Of a DNA stretch of 64,000 nucleotides, positions 27,065 through 35,528 are shown one piece after another. Made by a program: the position numbers and the translations under genes. The first letter of the stretch is position 1. The number at the start of each line of letters is the position of its first letter. The notes below the pieces were generated by a model. That model did no database searches. It worked only from the letters and a program-made list of their open reading frames with translations, and was not told where the DNA came from. Source of the stretch: Lachnospiraceae bacterium XPB1003 (GTDB lineage: Bacteria; Bacillota; Clostridia; Lachnospirales; Lachnospiraceae); assembly GCA_900102065.1 (NCBI GenBank), contig FMVK01000006.1, positions 78,879 through 142,878 on the forward strand, written 5' to 3'.

Positions 27065-28984
27065 TCACGCAAGTCTGTCCAGGATCTTTTGCCATGCGGC
27101 GCGTGATGCATCCGACGGCATACGCAGATCTCCTCTGGGAGATACCGCAACCGTTCCGACCTTAGGGCCGTCAGGCAGACAGGAACGCTTGAACTGCTGC
27201 GCGAAGAATCTTCTGTAGAATGTCTTAAGCCACTTAAGTATAGTCTCTCTGTCATACTCTCCCTCAAAGCTGAGCACCGCTATCCTGAAGATCTTATCAG
27301 GTGCAAAACCTGCACGCAACATATAGTACAGGAAGAAATCATGCAGTTCGTAAGGTCCCACAAGATCCTCAGTCTTTTGTGAGATCTGACCGTTTTCCGG
27401 CGGAAGAAGTTCGGGACTGACGGGTGTTGCCAACACATCACGTAAAACACCTGCAAGCTTTTCATTTCCGCATGTATCCGCATAATATGCAACAAGATGT
27501 CTTACAAGAGTTTTCGGAACGCCTGCATTCACTCCGTACATCGACATATGATCCCCGTTATATGTCGCCCATCCAAGAGCAAGCTCACTCATATCTCCGG
27601 TTCCGATGACAAGAGCATTCTCCTTATTGGCGATATCCATAAGTACCTGTGTACGCTCTCTTGCCTGACCGTTCTCATAAGTCACACTGTGATCCGATTC
27701 ATCATGACCTATATCCTCAAAATGCTGTCTCACAGACTTCGCGATATTAACCGTGCGCAGCTCACAGCCGAAAGCTTCCGCAAGCATGACCGCATTATTC
27801 TTAGTCCTGTCTGTTGTACCGAAGCATGGCATGGTGACTGCGATAATACCTTTTCTGTCCAGTCCCGCCAGATCGAAAGCCTTAACGGTAACAATAAGCG
27901 CCAGTGTGGAATCCAGACCTCCGGAAAGACCTATAACAGCAGTCTTAAGCCCTGTATGTTCATATCTCTTCTTAAGGCCAAAGCTCTGTATCGCAAGGAT
28001 CTCTTCACAACGCTCAGCACGCTTAAGCGCATCCGAAGGAACAAAGGGCATCCTGGCAAAGCTTCTTTTAAGATCAGTCTCTGTCTTATCAAGTTCAAAT
28101 CCTACTCTTGTAAATCCGTCATCGGGAACAAGAGTCGTACGGAAAGTAGTCATACGCCTGCGTTCGGTATTGAGACGCTTTATATCTATATCCGCAATGG
28201 CCGTACCTGCTTCAAAGCGTTTTGTCTGCGCAAGTATGCGGCCGTTCTCAGCGATCATATTATGTCCGGAAAAAACCAGATCCTGAGTAGATTCACCCTC
28301 TGCCGCACTTGCATAAATATATGCACATAAGAGTCTGGAGCTTGTCATGCTCACAAGATTCCTGCGATATTCCGCTTTTCCAACAGTCTCATTTGATGCA
28401 GAGAGATTAACAATGACAGTAGCTCCGGCAAGTGCAAGAGCAGTTGAAGGCGGATCCGGAGTCCAGAGGTCTTCGCATATCTCACAGCCTACGCACAATC
28501 CCTCTATCGCATCAGACTGAAGGAGTATATCGCCTCCGAAAGGAACCATCTGTCCTGCAAAATCAACAAACAGTGCTTCTTTGTTGCCTTCGGCAAAATG
28601 TCTCATCTCGTAGAATTCGGCATAATTGGGCAGGCATCTCTTCGGTATGAACGCTTTAACACATGCATGTGAAAAAGCTGCCGCAACATTATAAAGCTTG
28701 CCGTTAACTTCCATCGGAAGGCCTATAAATATCAATGCATCGATATCCTTTGTCTCAAGGATAACGCGGCAAAGCTGTTCCTTCGCTTCGTTGATGAGTG
28801 TATCCTGAAGAAAAAGATCCCCGCAGGTATATCCCGTAAGTACAAGTTCGGGAAGAACTATCAGCTTTGCGCCTTCGAATGCCGCTGCCTTTATTGCATC
28901 TATACAAACTCCCGCATTGTATTCCGGGTCAGCAACTCTTATCTTCGGTGTAACCGCCGCTACTTTCAAAAAACCATCCCGCAT
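27065..28984 (-). CDS. nadE: Glutamine-dependent NAD+ synthetase
   Basis: 639 residues. N-terminal nitrilase-type glutaminase with the Glu in VLPELVLTGY, the Lys in FIPKRCLPNYAEF and the nucleophile Cys in VGCEICEDLWTPD; C-terminal ammonia-dependent NAD synthetase with the PP-loop GLSGGLDSTLAL. Final step of NAD biosynthesis, using glutamine nitrogen. Its ATG overlaps the stop of the methyltransferase (TAATG), so the two are coupled. Confidence 0.96.
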   Translation of the reverse strand: MRDGFLKVAAVTPKIRVADPEYNAGVCIDAIKAAAFEGAKLIVLPELVLTGYTCGDLFLQDTLINEAKEQLCRVILETKDIDALIFIGLPMEVNGKLYNVAAAFSHACVKAFIPKRCLPNYAEFYEMRHFAEGNKEALFVDFAGQMVPFGGDILLQSDAIEGLCVGCEICEDLWTPDPPSTALALAGATVIVNLSASNETVGKAEYRRNLVSMTSSRLLCAYIYASAAEGESTQDLVFSGHNMIAENGRILAQTKRFEAGTAIADIDIKRLNTERRRMTTFRTTLVPDDGFTRVGFELDKTETDLKRSFARMPFVPSDALKRAERCEEILAIQSFGLKKRYEHTGLKTAVIGLSGGLDSTLALIVTVKAFDLAGLDRKGIIAVTMPCFGTTDRTKNNAVMLAEAFGCELRTVNIAKSVRQHFEDIGHDESDHSVTYENGQARERTQVLMDIANKENALVIGTGDMSELALGWATYNGDHMSMYGVNAGVPKTLVRHLVAYYADTCGNEKLAGVLRDVLATPVSPELLPPENGQISQKTEDLVGPYELHDFFLYYMLRAGFAPDKIFRIAVLSFEGEYDRETILKWLKTFYRRFFAQQFKRSCLPDGPKVGTVAVSPRGDLRMPSDASRAAWQKILDRLA

Positions 28985-29760
28985 TATCCTTCCTCCTTTT
29001 TGCCGCGCTCTCTTGCAACAACAAATATCCTCTCACTGTTCTCAGTTACCGTTGCATCCGTGATATCTCCGTCGGATGCGGATACAAATTCCATCCCGGC
29101 TTCTTCAAGAGCCGCCTTTATCTCATCAAGCTCAAAGCCCCTCTGGAAATGAGTCTCGTCAAATCTTTTATAAATAGAACTATCATCCCCTGCGGACTTT
29201 ATGAACAGCGTAAGATCATATTCGTTTATACCGGTTTCCTCATCATAGAAATTTTCCCAGATAAAACTACAGTCATCCCTGTTTTCGGCAATGGTCGCAT
29301 CACCTATGACATCTCTGTATTTATGGACGGTATTAAAATCAAATAAAAATATCCCGTGCGGATCAAGATAATCATTGACCAGCCGGAATACTTTTACCAG
29401 TTCATCTTTATCCGTTATATAATTCAGGCAGTCGCACACACTGACCACAGACCTTACGGTTCCGTAAAGCTCAAACTCACGCATGTCCTGACAAATATAG
29501 AGTATATCATGCCCTGATGCAGTCTTCTTATCTTCTGCCTGTTCCAGCATTTCCACAGAGATATCGATGCCGATCATATCGTAACCCGCATCTGCCAGCA
29601 TCTCTGTCATTGTGCCGCTTCCGCATCCAAGGTCAAGCACCAGGCCGTCCGTTATATTCTCTTTTTTCAGACGATCAAGGATCTTCCCACACCACTCATC
29701 ATAAGGAACATCCTCCATCAGATCATCATAGACTCTTGCAAATTCGGTATACGCATCCAT
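28984..29760 (-). CDS. Class I SAM-dependent methyltransferase
   Basis: Start taken at the ATG of MDAYTEFARVYDDLMEDVPY; the longer frame is Cys/His-rich nonsense overlapping popT. About 258 residues. SAM-binding motif LVLDLGCGSGTMTEML, then MIGIDISVEMLEQA and the PPY-like VVSVCDCLNYI. The N-terminal YDxLMxDVPYxxW element is common to a widespread Firmicutes family of unknown substrate. A ribosome site is weak (GGTGG). Coupled to nadE. Confidence 0.85.
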   Translation of the reverse strand: MDAYTEFARVYDDLMEDVPYDEWCGKILDRLKKENITDGLVLDLGCGSGTMTEMLADAGYDMIGIDISVEMLEQAEDKKTASGHDILYICQDMREFELYGTVRSVVSVCDCLNYITDKDELVKVFRLVNDYLDPHGIFLFDFNTVHKYRDVIGDATIAENRDDCSFIWENFYDEETGINEYDLTLFIKSAGDDSSIYKRFDETHFQRGFELDEIKAALEEAGMEFVSASDGDITDATVTENSERIFVVARERGKKEEG

Positions 29761-29783
29761 ATCAGGCCACCGGACAAAATCTG

Positions 29784-30674
29784 TTATTCCGATACTTTTT
29801 CGGAATCTTTTTTCACATCTCCGCCAAGAAAATAAGCAATAACACAACCTATCGCAAATGCAAGAACAGCTGTGATAACGGTAACTGCATTGATCTCTGC
29901 GAATATCTCTTTGTTCATGATGACGATCGCAATAGGCGATGCTGTTATAAGCCCGATGATGCACCAGTAAACCACTGCAGAAAATTTTGCAAAGAGATAC
30001 TCGATGAGCTTTGCAATAGCAACGATACCTACCACTATGCCCAAGCCGAAAGGTATTATAACTCCGAAGCCTGCTGCCAGCCCTGCCATATCCTGAGCTT
30101 TAAGCGCATCTACAGTTGAATTAAGAGTACTTATAACAGGCTCATAATAACCCATGAGCATAAGCATCATCGATCCGCTGACACCGGGTATTACCATTGT
30201 TGCAGCTGCGATCATTCCGACGATAAAAAGTTTTATCTCCGTTATTATGCTAAATGAAAGATCCGCATCCGCACCCTTAACACCGTTAAGCAGTGCAAGT
30301 CCCGTAACAAGAAAAAAGAAAGCAAGGAATCCGATAATATATGATATCTTAAACTTCTTTCCTTTGACTTCCTTTATGATCATCGGAAGTCCACCTACTA
30401 TGAGACCAATGAATAAAAGATTGGTCTGAACCGGCACAACACCAAAGAGCCACTCGATCACTCTGGCAAGTCCCAGGATACCGACTAACATACCGATCCC
30501 TAATGGCAGCAGGATCTTGAAGCTCTTTTTGAAATCCTTAAGCAGATGTGTCAGTGCAGTGATCAGCTTGTCATAGATGCCCATGGATACAGCCATGGTA
30601 CCTCCGCTGACACCGGGAATAACATTGGCTATTCCCATAACCATTCCTTTTAAAATATCAAGAATAAAGTTCAT
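29784..30674 (-). CDS. popT: DUF368 polyprenyl-phosphate transporter (PopT)
   Basis: 296 residues with about eight membrane helices and the two inverted-repeat family motifs NVIPGVSGGTMAVSMG (~17) and VIPGVSGSMMLMLMGYYE (~160). DUF368 proteins were recently shown to recycle undecaprenyl phosphate to the cytoplasmic face of the membrane, so a role in cell envelope precursor recycling is likely. Next to hisC and a methyltransferase by operon packing rather than by pathway. Confidence 0.9.
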   Translation of the reverse strand: MNFILDILKGMVMGIANVIPGVSGGTMAVSMGIYDKLITALTHLLKDFKKSFKILLPLGIGMLVGILGLARVIEWLFGVVPVQTNLLFIGLIVGGLPMIIKEVKGKKFKISYIIGFLAFFFLVTGLALLNGVKGADADLSFSIITEIKLFIVGMIAAATMVIPGVSGSMMLMLMGYYEPVISTLNSTVDALKAQDMAGLAAGFGVIIPFGLGIVVGIVAIAKLIEYLFAKFSAVVYWCIIGLITASPIAIVIMNKEIFAEINAVTVITAVLAFAIGCVIAYFLGGDVKKDSEKVSE

Positions 30675-30702
30675 CTCATTTTCCCTTTCGGATCTTTATC
30701 GA

Positions 30703-31758
30703 TCATAAAAAAGATTTAAGTTCTTTAATAAGTTCATCCGTTTCTTCATCGGTACCAACAGTGATACGGAGATAATTATCTATACGTGGCTGTTTGAAAA
30801 ATCTTACATATATCTGCTTGCTTCTGAGGTACTTAAAGATATCTTCTGCAGCTGCAGTCTTGTGTGTTGCAAATACAAAATTGCTTTTGGAATCCGGGAA
30901 AGAAAAACCGAGAGCCGTAAGCTCTTTCTTCATCCTCTCTCTTGTATTGATTATCTTTTTCAGAGTTGCCTTAAAATACTCATCATCCTTTACAGCTTCC
31001 ACACCCAGTACAAGGGACGGTCTGTTCATGGTATAGGAATTAACCGAGTACTTCACGTCATTCAGATATTTGATCAGCTTTTCATTTCCTATTGCAAATC
31101 CGACACGGAGTCCTGCCATGGCACGTGATTTTGAAAAAGTCCTTATCACAAGCAGGTTATCATATTTTTCAACAAGAGAAAGCGCACTGGTTCCCTCTTC
31201 CGCAAAATCGATATATGCTTCATCGATCATTACCACTGAATCGGGATTGGACTTTATGATCTCTTCTATGTCATCAAGACTCTCAAGCACACCTGTAGGT
31301 GCATTGGGATTCGGAATGATTATTCCTCCGTTGGGTTCAAGATAGTCTTCTTTCTTTATCCTGAAATTCTCATCAAGAGCCTTTGTCTTATATCCGATCT
31401 TATATACGTCTGCCCAGACAGGATAGAACGAATATGTGATATCGGGAAAGAGTATCGGCTTATCCGAATTGAAAAAAGTAAGGAATGCCATGGATATAAC
31501 ATCATCCGATCCTACACCCACAAACACTTCCGTAGGCTTAACCTTATAATACTCAGCCAGAACTTCAACAAGTTCTCCCGCATCTGCCGAAGGGTAGAGT
31601 CTCAGATCCTCATAGTTTTCGGATTCGAGAAGCTTCTTAACTCCCGGTGCAGGGGGATAAGGACACTCGTTTGTATTTAATTTTATCATTCTGCCGCACT
31701 TGGGCTGTTCGCCCGGTGTATACGGCACAACCTTTCTTACGTTATTTTCCCAGTTCAT
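30703..31758 (-). CDS. hisC: Histidinol-phosphate aminotransferase
   Basis: 351 residues, PLP fold-type I. KLNTNECPYPPAPGVK, FVGVGSDDVI, PNAPTG and the PLP lysine in RTFSKSRAMAGLRVGFAIG are diagnostic of HisC. Makes histidinol phosphate in histidine synthesis (possibly also aromatic amino acids). No other his genes are here. ATG overlaps the stop of the phosphoesterase upstream (ATGA). Confidence 0.94.
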   Translation of the reverse strand: MNWENNVRKVVPYTPGEQPKCGRMIKLNTNECPYPPAPGVKKLLESENYEDLRLYPSADAGELVEVLAEYYKVKPTEVFVGVGSDDVISMAFLTFFNSDKPILFPDITYSFYPVWADVYKIGYKTKALDENFRIKKEDYLEPNGGIIIPNPNAPTGVLESLDDIEEIIKSNPDSVVMIDEAYIDFAEEGTSALSLVEKYDNLLVIRTFSKSRAMAGLRVGFAIGNEKLIKYLNDVKYSVNSYTMNRPSLVLGVEAVKDDEYFKATLKKIINTRERMKKELTALGFSFPDSKSNFVFATHKTAAAEDIFKYLRSKQIYVRFFKQPRIDNYLRITVGTDEETDELIKELKSFL

Positions 31759-32453
31759 TTTATCTCCTTTGCAGCTTTCGCTGTCACTTGCTTTTGATCA
31801 TCTTCCGCCGCGTGTTTCTCTTCACGCTCGCGGATCTTTTCGAATTCATTATCGTATTCCGTCTCGTACTCGAAGATATAACTTTCATACGGATTGATTA
31901 TAAGCGTATTGCCATAGGTTTTTAAGCGCTTATATTGTCTTCCGTAACACGTATGGACGTGTCCGTGAAGAAAATACTTCGGGCCGAATCTGTCGAGAAG
32001 TCTTCTGAAAGCTTTGAAGCCATGGTGTGCCAGATCCTCACCGTCACCCACATGGTAAGCAGGCGCATGAGTGACCAAAATGTCAAATCCACCGTGTAAA
32101 AGTATCTTTGGCATCATGGCAAGAACCCGTCCGTCCATCTGCTTCTGGGTATATTGATGCGGCCCTTTCTTATATCTCATGGAACCGCCTATCCCCATTA
32201 TCCTGACTCCCTGATAAACAGCGATCTTATTGTCTATGCAGATACATCCGTCAGGTGGATGGACATCATAATGACTGTCATGATTGCCATGAACATAATA
32301 GATTGGTGCAGTCGTAAAGGTTGCAAGAAAAGACAGATACCTCCCGTCGAGGTCTCCGCATGATATGATCAGATCTATTCCGTCCAGCTTTCCGGGCTGA
32401 TAAAAGTCCCAGTAATTTCTGGATTCCTTGTCAGCAAGAGCAAGAATCTTCAC
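31755..32453 (-). CDS. Metallophosphoesterase family protein
   Basis: 232 residues, GTG start with GAAGG seven bases upstream. Metal-site motifs SCGDLDGRYL, VHGNHDSHYD, LVTHAPAYHVGDG and FLHGHVHTCYG are present, but the first DxH motif reads LALADKESRN, i.e. the His is replaced, a variant that may lower or alter metal binding. C-terminal ~30 residues are charged (EKIREREEKHAAEDDQ). Substrate unknown. Between the BMP-domain gene and hisC. Confidence 0.85.
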   Translation of the reverse strand: MKILALADKESRNYWDFYQPGKLDGIDLIISCGDLDGRYLSFLATFTTAPIYYVHGNHDSHYDVHPPDGCICIDNKIAVYQGVRIMGIGGSMRYKKGPHQYTQKQMDGRVLAMMPKILLHGGFDILVTHAPAYHVGDGEDLAHHGFKAFRRLLDRFGPKYFLHGHVHTCYGRQYKRLKTYGNTLIINPYESYIFEYETEYDNEFEKIREREEKHAAEDDQKQVTAKAAKEIK

Positions 32454-32463
32454 TGTTTTGCCT

Positions 32464-34434
32464 TCACTTCTTCACGATACCTTCAGCGGTATCATTAACC
32501 TGTACATCCGTATGTTCTTTAATTCCCTGGACCTTAACCAGTTCGACGGCTTCATCCTTAAGCTCCGAGATATCCGGTATATATCCGATGATATTCTCGT
32601 TGAGCCAGTCAATTGATACCGACTCTTTCGCCGTAAGGCTGTCGCTCTCATCGCATCTCATATTCCCGTTCTGGTCATAGATAGGACCACTGAAGGGATT
32701 GAGATCCATGGCTCTGATATCCTGTCTGAAAGTCCTGAGAAGTCTTACCAGACCTGCCGGCAGATTTCTCGAATAGATAACATCTATCGCTCCCGAGGAC
32801 ATTCCCCAGAAATAGTTAAGAGCCTGAGGACCGAATACATTTTCATCGTTCTTATATCCACCCCTAAGTATCGAGCGGATGATCTCTTCATAAAGCTTAC
32901 CCCAATGTCGCACGGGCATCGCAAGATTGGTATGGCTTCCGTCTTCATTGAGTCTGAAGAGTCCGAATTCCTGTCCCATGCTCGTCTTTGCGTTAAGATC
33001 TCTTCCCGAGATGAGATTGATATCATTCTTCTTGAACTCTTCTCTCGGGTCTCTGTCCTTAACCATAGACCACTCAAGTTGAACCTTGGCACGAGGATTG
33101 ACCATCTGGACTCCCAACGCGAACGCGTTGATCTCAGCCGTGGTACCGTGTATCGGATAATCCGAGATATATCCTATACCGCCGTGCTCAAGCATAGCGC
33201 CGGCTATGGCACCGGTAATGAATTTCGCTTCATACATTCTGAGATAATATGAACGTATCGTCTGATGAGTAAGACTCATGGAGCAGTTCAGTATTATCAC
33301 TTCAGGATATTTAAGAGCAGCCTTAAGTGCCGATGATGCAAGCTTGGGAGAAGTAGCAAAGATTACTTTGTTACCTGCCTTTACAGCATCCGCAAAAACA
33401 TCATCTTCACTTTCATCTTCGTTTCTTACTATAGATGTGGTGGCGATCCCTTCTCCGAACACATCCATAACATATTTGCGTCCCAGCTCATGGGAATAAG
33501 TCCAGGATGACTCCTGCGCACTCTTGTCATGAATAAATGCTATCTTGAGCTGTCCTGTTCCCATTCCGGGAATAAGCTTTACAAGTGCTGTCTTCCTTGA
33601 CTCCGGAGTAGGATTAAGAACCAGCGTCAGCTCGTCACCCCTGTCGTAAAGCGCAAGCTCTCTCCAGAATCTCACCAGATCATTTCTGATCTCTGTCTGT
33701 GACTTTTCCTTCTCTTCTTCATAATCGTATACCGCCAGGAATTCGCAGATCGCATCACCTGCGGTGATATTGAGCTTTCCTTCGGCACGAGGAGCGAACT
33801 CCTTTTCAAACGAAGAGAAGAATGCATGGAAATCAAGCCGCTCGTCCTTGCTCCACTTTACAAGCTCACCGTTTTCATCAGTCTTGTTATATACCTCCGT
33901 GAGAAGCTTTTTGAAATTGCCCTCACGTGACATGTACAGATAGTTGATCTCCGTTTTCTCATAGAAATCCAAGAACTCATAGTAAAGCTTTATCTCCGGA
34001 TCATCCGTGAGCTTCGGTATCATTCTGGTAACAGTACCGTCGATGGTAACCGCATCCATATATTTGGAAACCGATACCCTCTTGTTACCTTCCATTACAT
34101 AAAATTTATTATTGAATTCAAACGCCTTGATCGGATCCCTTAAGCCTTCGGATTCCAGAGCATCATACAGATCAGCCCACTTGGAACCGAACTCGCTCAT
34201 CTCATCAAGTATGGGCATAAAGTTGCGGGCAAAAGCCGTCGTTCTTCCCGCACTGTAGGTTCCCACCACCTGCTTTAAAGGTATCTGTACAAGACCAAGC
34301 GAAACCTGAGACTCTATCTCAACGTGAGATACGATCTCATCAAGCACGGGAAGATAAGGATACTCACCGCGTGATACACACGCGCGGTATTCTTTTTCTC
34401 CCATTTTCATTGCTTTAACATAATCCTGTAACAT
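32464..34434 (-). CDS. Cytosolic fusion of ParB-like and BMP/PnrA-like domains
   Basis: 656 residues. Starts MLQDYVKAMKMGEKEYRAC with no signal peptide, lipobox or membrane helix. Residues ~45-160 contain FNNKFYVMEGNKRVSVSKYM, the pattern of a ParB/sulfiredoxin-type nucleotide-binding module (GNKR). Residues ~295-520 form a BMP/PnrA (Bmp) family binding domain: LKIAFIHDKSAQESSWTY, VIILNCSMSLTHQ, YYLRMYEAKFITGAIAGAML and YISDYPIHGTTAEINAFALG. BMP proteins are normally exported lipoproteins that bind nucleosides; a cytosolic form suggests an intracellular nucleoside sensor or regulator. A ~130-residue tail of unknown type follows. Reads into the phosphoesterase gene. Confidence 0.75.
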   Translation of the reverse strand: MLQDYVKAMKMGEKEYRACVSRGEYPYLPVLDEIVSHVEIESQVSLGLVQIPLKQVVGTYSAGRTTAFARNFMPILDEMSEFGSKWADLYDALESEGLRDPIKAFEFNNKFYVMEGNKRVSVSKYMDAVTIDGTVTRMIPKLTDDPEIKLYYEFLDFYEKTEINYLYMSREGNFKKLLTEVYNKTDENGELVKWSKDERLDFHAFFSSFEKEFAPRAEGKLNITAGDAICEFLAVYDYEEEKEKSQTEIRNDLVRFWRELALYDRGDELTLVLNPTPESRKTALVKLIPGMGTGQLKIAFIHDKSAQESSWTYSHELGRKYVMDVFGEGIATTSIVRNEDESEDDVFADAVKAGNKVIFATSPKLASSALKAALKYPEVIILNCSMSLTHQTIRSYYLRMYEAKFITGAIAGAMLEHGGIGYISDYPIHGTTAEINAFALGVQMVNPRAKVQLEWSMVKDRDPREEFKKNDINLISGRDLNAKTSMGQEFGLFRLNEDGSHTNLAMPVRHWGKLYEEIIRSILRGGYKNDENVFGPQALNYFWGMSSGAIDVIYSRNLPAGLVRLLRTFRQDIRAMDLNPFSGPIYDQNGNMRCDESDSLTAKESVSIDWLNENIIGYIPDISELKDEAVELVKVQGIKEHTDVQVNDTAEGIVKK

Positions 34435-34503
34435 AGGCTATTCTCTCTGATCTGTTCGATCTGCGATTTCATAAAAACTTACAAAAAATTAAGTTGAATA
34501 TTA

Positions 34504-34620
34504 TTATATATTACCATAATCAGTCGGTGTTCGCCATCCGTGGCTCACTGTGCCCTCCTGATTAAGGCAAAACATCCTTGTTATACCATAATCAGTCGGT
34601 GTTCGCCATCCGTGGCTCAC
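34504..34620 (-). CDS. Possible 38-residue tandem-repeat peptide
   Basis: GTG overlaps the TGA stop of the CPBP gene as GTGA; AAAGG stands four bases upstream. The frame is VSHGWRTPTDYG, then ITRMFCLNQEGT, then VSHGWRTPTDYG again, then two residues and TAATAA. The 72-base repeat period is a multiple of three, so the repeated unit stays in frame. No known family. Alternatively this is only a non-coding repeat that happens to be open; see the paired DNA repeats. Confidence 0.3.
   Translation of the reverse strand: MSHGWRTPTDYGITRMFCLNQEGTVSHGWRTPTDYGNI
34512..34554. repeat. 43-bp direct repeat, copy 1
   Basis: Identical to 34584-34626 over 43 bases (from TACCATAATCAGTC to CTCACTGTGCC); period 72 bases, 29 bases between copies. 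Lies between the BMP-domain and CPBP genes. Confidence 0.95.
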
Positions 34621-34626
34621 TGTGCC
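34584..34626. repeat. 43-bp direct repeat, copy 2
   Basis: Identical to copy 1; contains the last codons and stop of the CPBP gene, so the duplication took in the 3' end of that gene or the gene ended in the repeat. Confidence 0.95.
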
Positions 34627-35426
34627 TTTTTAGCGCCTCCGTACACCAGCCATCCGAATACAACCGAAAGCAGCATCATCACTGCTCCCGTGGCTAAGCC
34701 GGCACCTTCCGACGCCCCGCCGCCTTTCAACATATACGGCGGTATAAAGATAAATGCATTCGCCGCCATATGGAATACCACCGCAAGTACAAACGTCCCC
34801 GACAGCTGATAAATAAGTGCCATTATGAATCCCATGATGAATGCATATACAGCCTTCACCGCATCCCCATGGATCACTCCGAAAAATAATGATGAAACAA
34901 CAAGTGCCGCCGGCACATTTATGTTCTTCTTTATCCTACCGAACGTAAGCCACCTGAATGTCATCTCCTCAACTAACGGAGACAGAAAAACAAACAAAAG
35001 CAGCCCCGGCACAAAAGGCGTATCCGTATTAAACGAAGACGTTCCCGATGTATCTATTTTCAAAAGATCAACGATATATCCTGCAAGTATGTTCAGAAAT
35101 ACCGCTGCCGAACCTCCGAAGAAAAAAACATTAAGAAGGATACGGATGAATCCTTTTTTTTCCTTAATAAGCCTGTTCTCCAACGGGTCGCTTTTCTTAA
35201 ACAGGATCCAGAGTCCGATCACCAGCAGAACATATACACATACCGCACTCCAGGACTTATAGCTTTGCGCATGAGCCCGCATAAAGTCAGCGGTTTCTCC
35301 CCCATCGGCAACAGCCATGCCGTAAATAAGCTTGCCTATACTTGTGAACAGCGCATGCATCACATAGTAGGCAGCAAAAGGGACTATCATATACAGCGAT
35401 CTTTTTATCGAATCCAAAAAAAACAT
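34617..35426 (-). CDS. CPBP (Abi/Rce1-type) intramembrane protease
   Basis: 269 residues, about seven membrane helices. The three CPBP motifs are complete: LVEEMTFRWLTFGRI (EExxxR), SSLFFGVIHGDAVKA (FxxxH) and VVFHMAANAFIF (HxxxN), so it should be an active glutamic-type membrane protease. In Gram-positive bacteria such proteins are often linked to bacteriocin maturation or self-immunity, though many serve other tasks. Downstream is the 38-codon repeat ORF overlapping its stop. Confidence 0.9.
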   Translation of the reverse strand: MFFLDSIKRSLYMIVPFAAYYVMHALFTSIGKLIYGMAVADGGETADFMRAHAQSYKSWSAVCVYVLLVIGLWILFKKSDPLENRLIKEKKGFIRILLNVFFFGGSAAVFLNILAGYIVDLLKIDTSGTSSFNTDTPFVPGLLLFVFLSPLVEEMTFRWLTFGRIKKNINVPAALVVSSLFFGVIHGDAVKAVYAFIMGFIMALIYQLSGTFVLAVVFHMAANAFIFIPPYMLKGGGASEGAGLATGAVMMLLSVVFGWLVYGGAKKAQ

Positions 35427-35465
35427 ATCTACCCGCTAATTTTAACATATATCAGTCTCATCCGT

Positions 35466-35496
35466 AAAAAAAGCCGTCCCTTGACGGAACAGCTTT
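35466..35496 (-). terminator. Terminator of the HD-GYP gene
   Basis: On the minus strand AAAAGCTGTTCC, loop GTCAA, GGGACGGCTTTT with G-U pairs and seven T, ~30 bases after the stop. Confidence 0.75.
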
Positions 35497-35528
35497 TCAG
35501 GATCGTTTTAATATCTCGATCGGTCGTA

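Noticed and set aside
29761..29964. Cys/His-rich 68-residue N-terminal extension of the methyltransferase
   Set aside because: Overlaps popT in another frame and does not resemble any methyltransferase N-terminus.
34512..34626. CRISPR-like pair of 43-bp repeats with a 29-bp spacer
   Set aside because: Only two copies, one contains a gene stop codon, and no cas genes are present.
34540..34809. Plus-strand ORF over the 43-bp repeats
   Set aside because: Antisense to the CPBP gene, no ribosome site, composition of a shadow frame.
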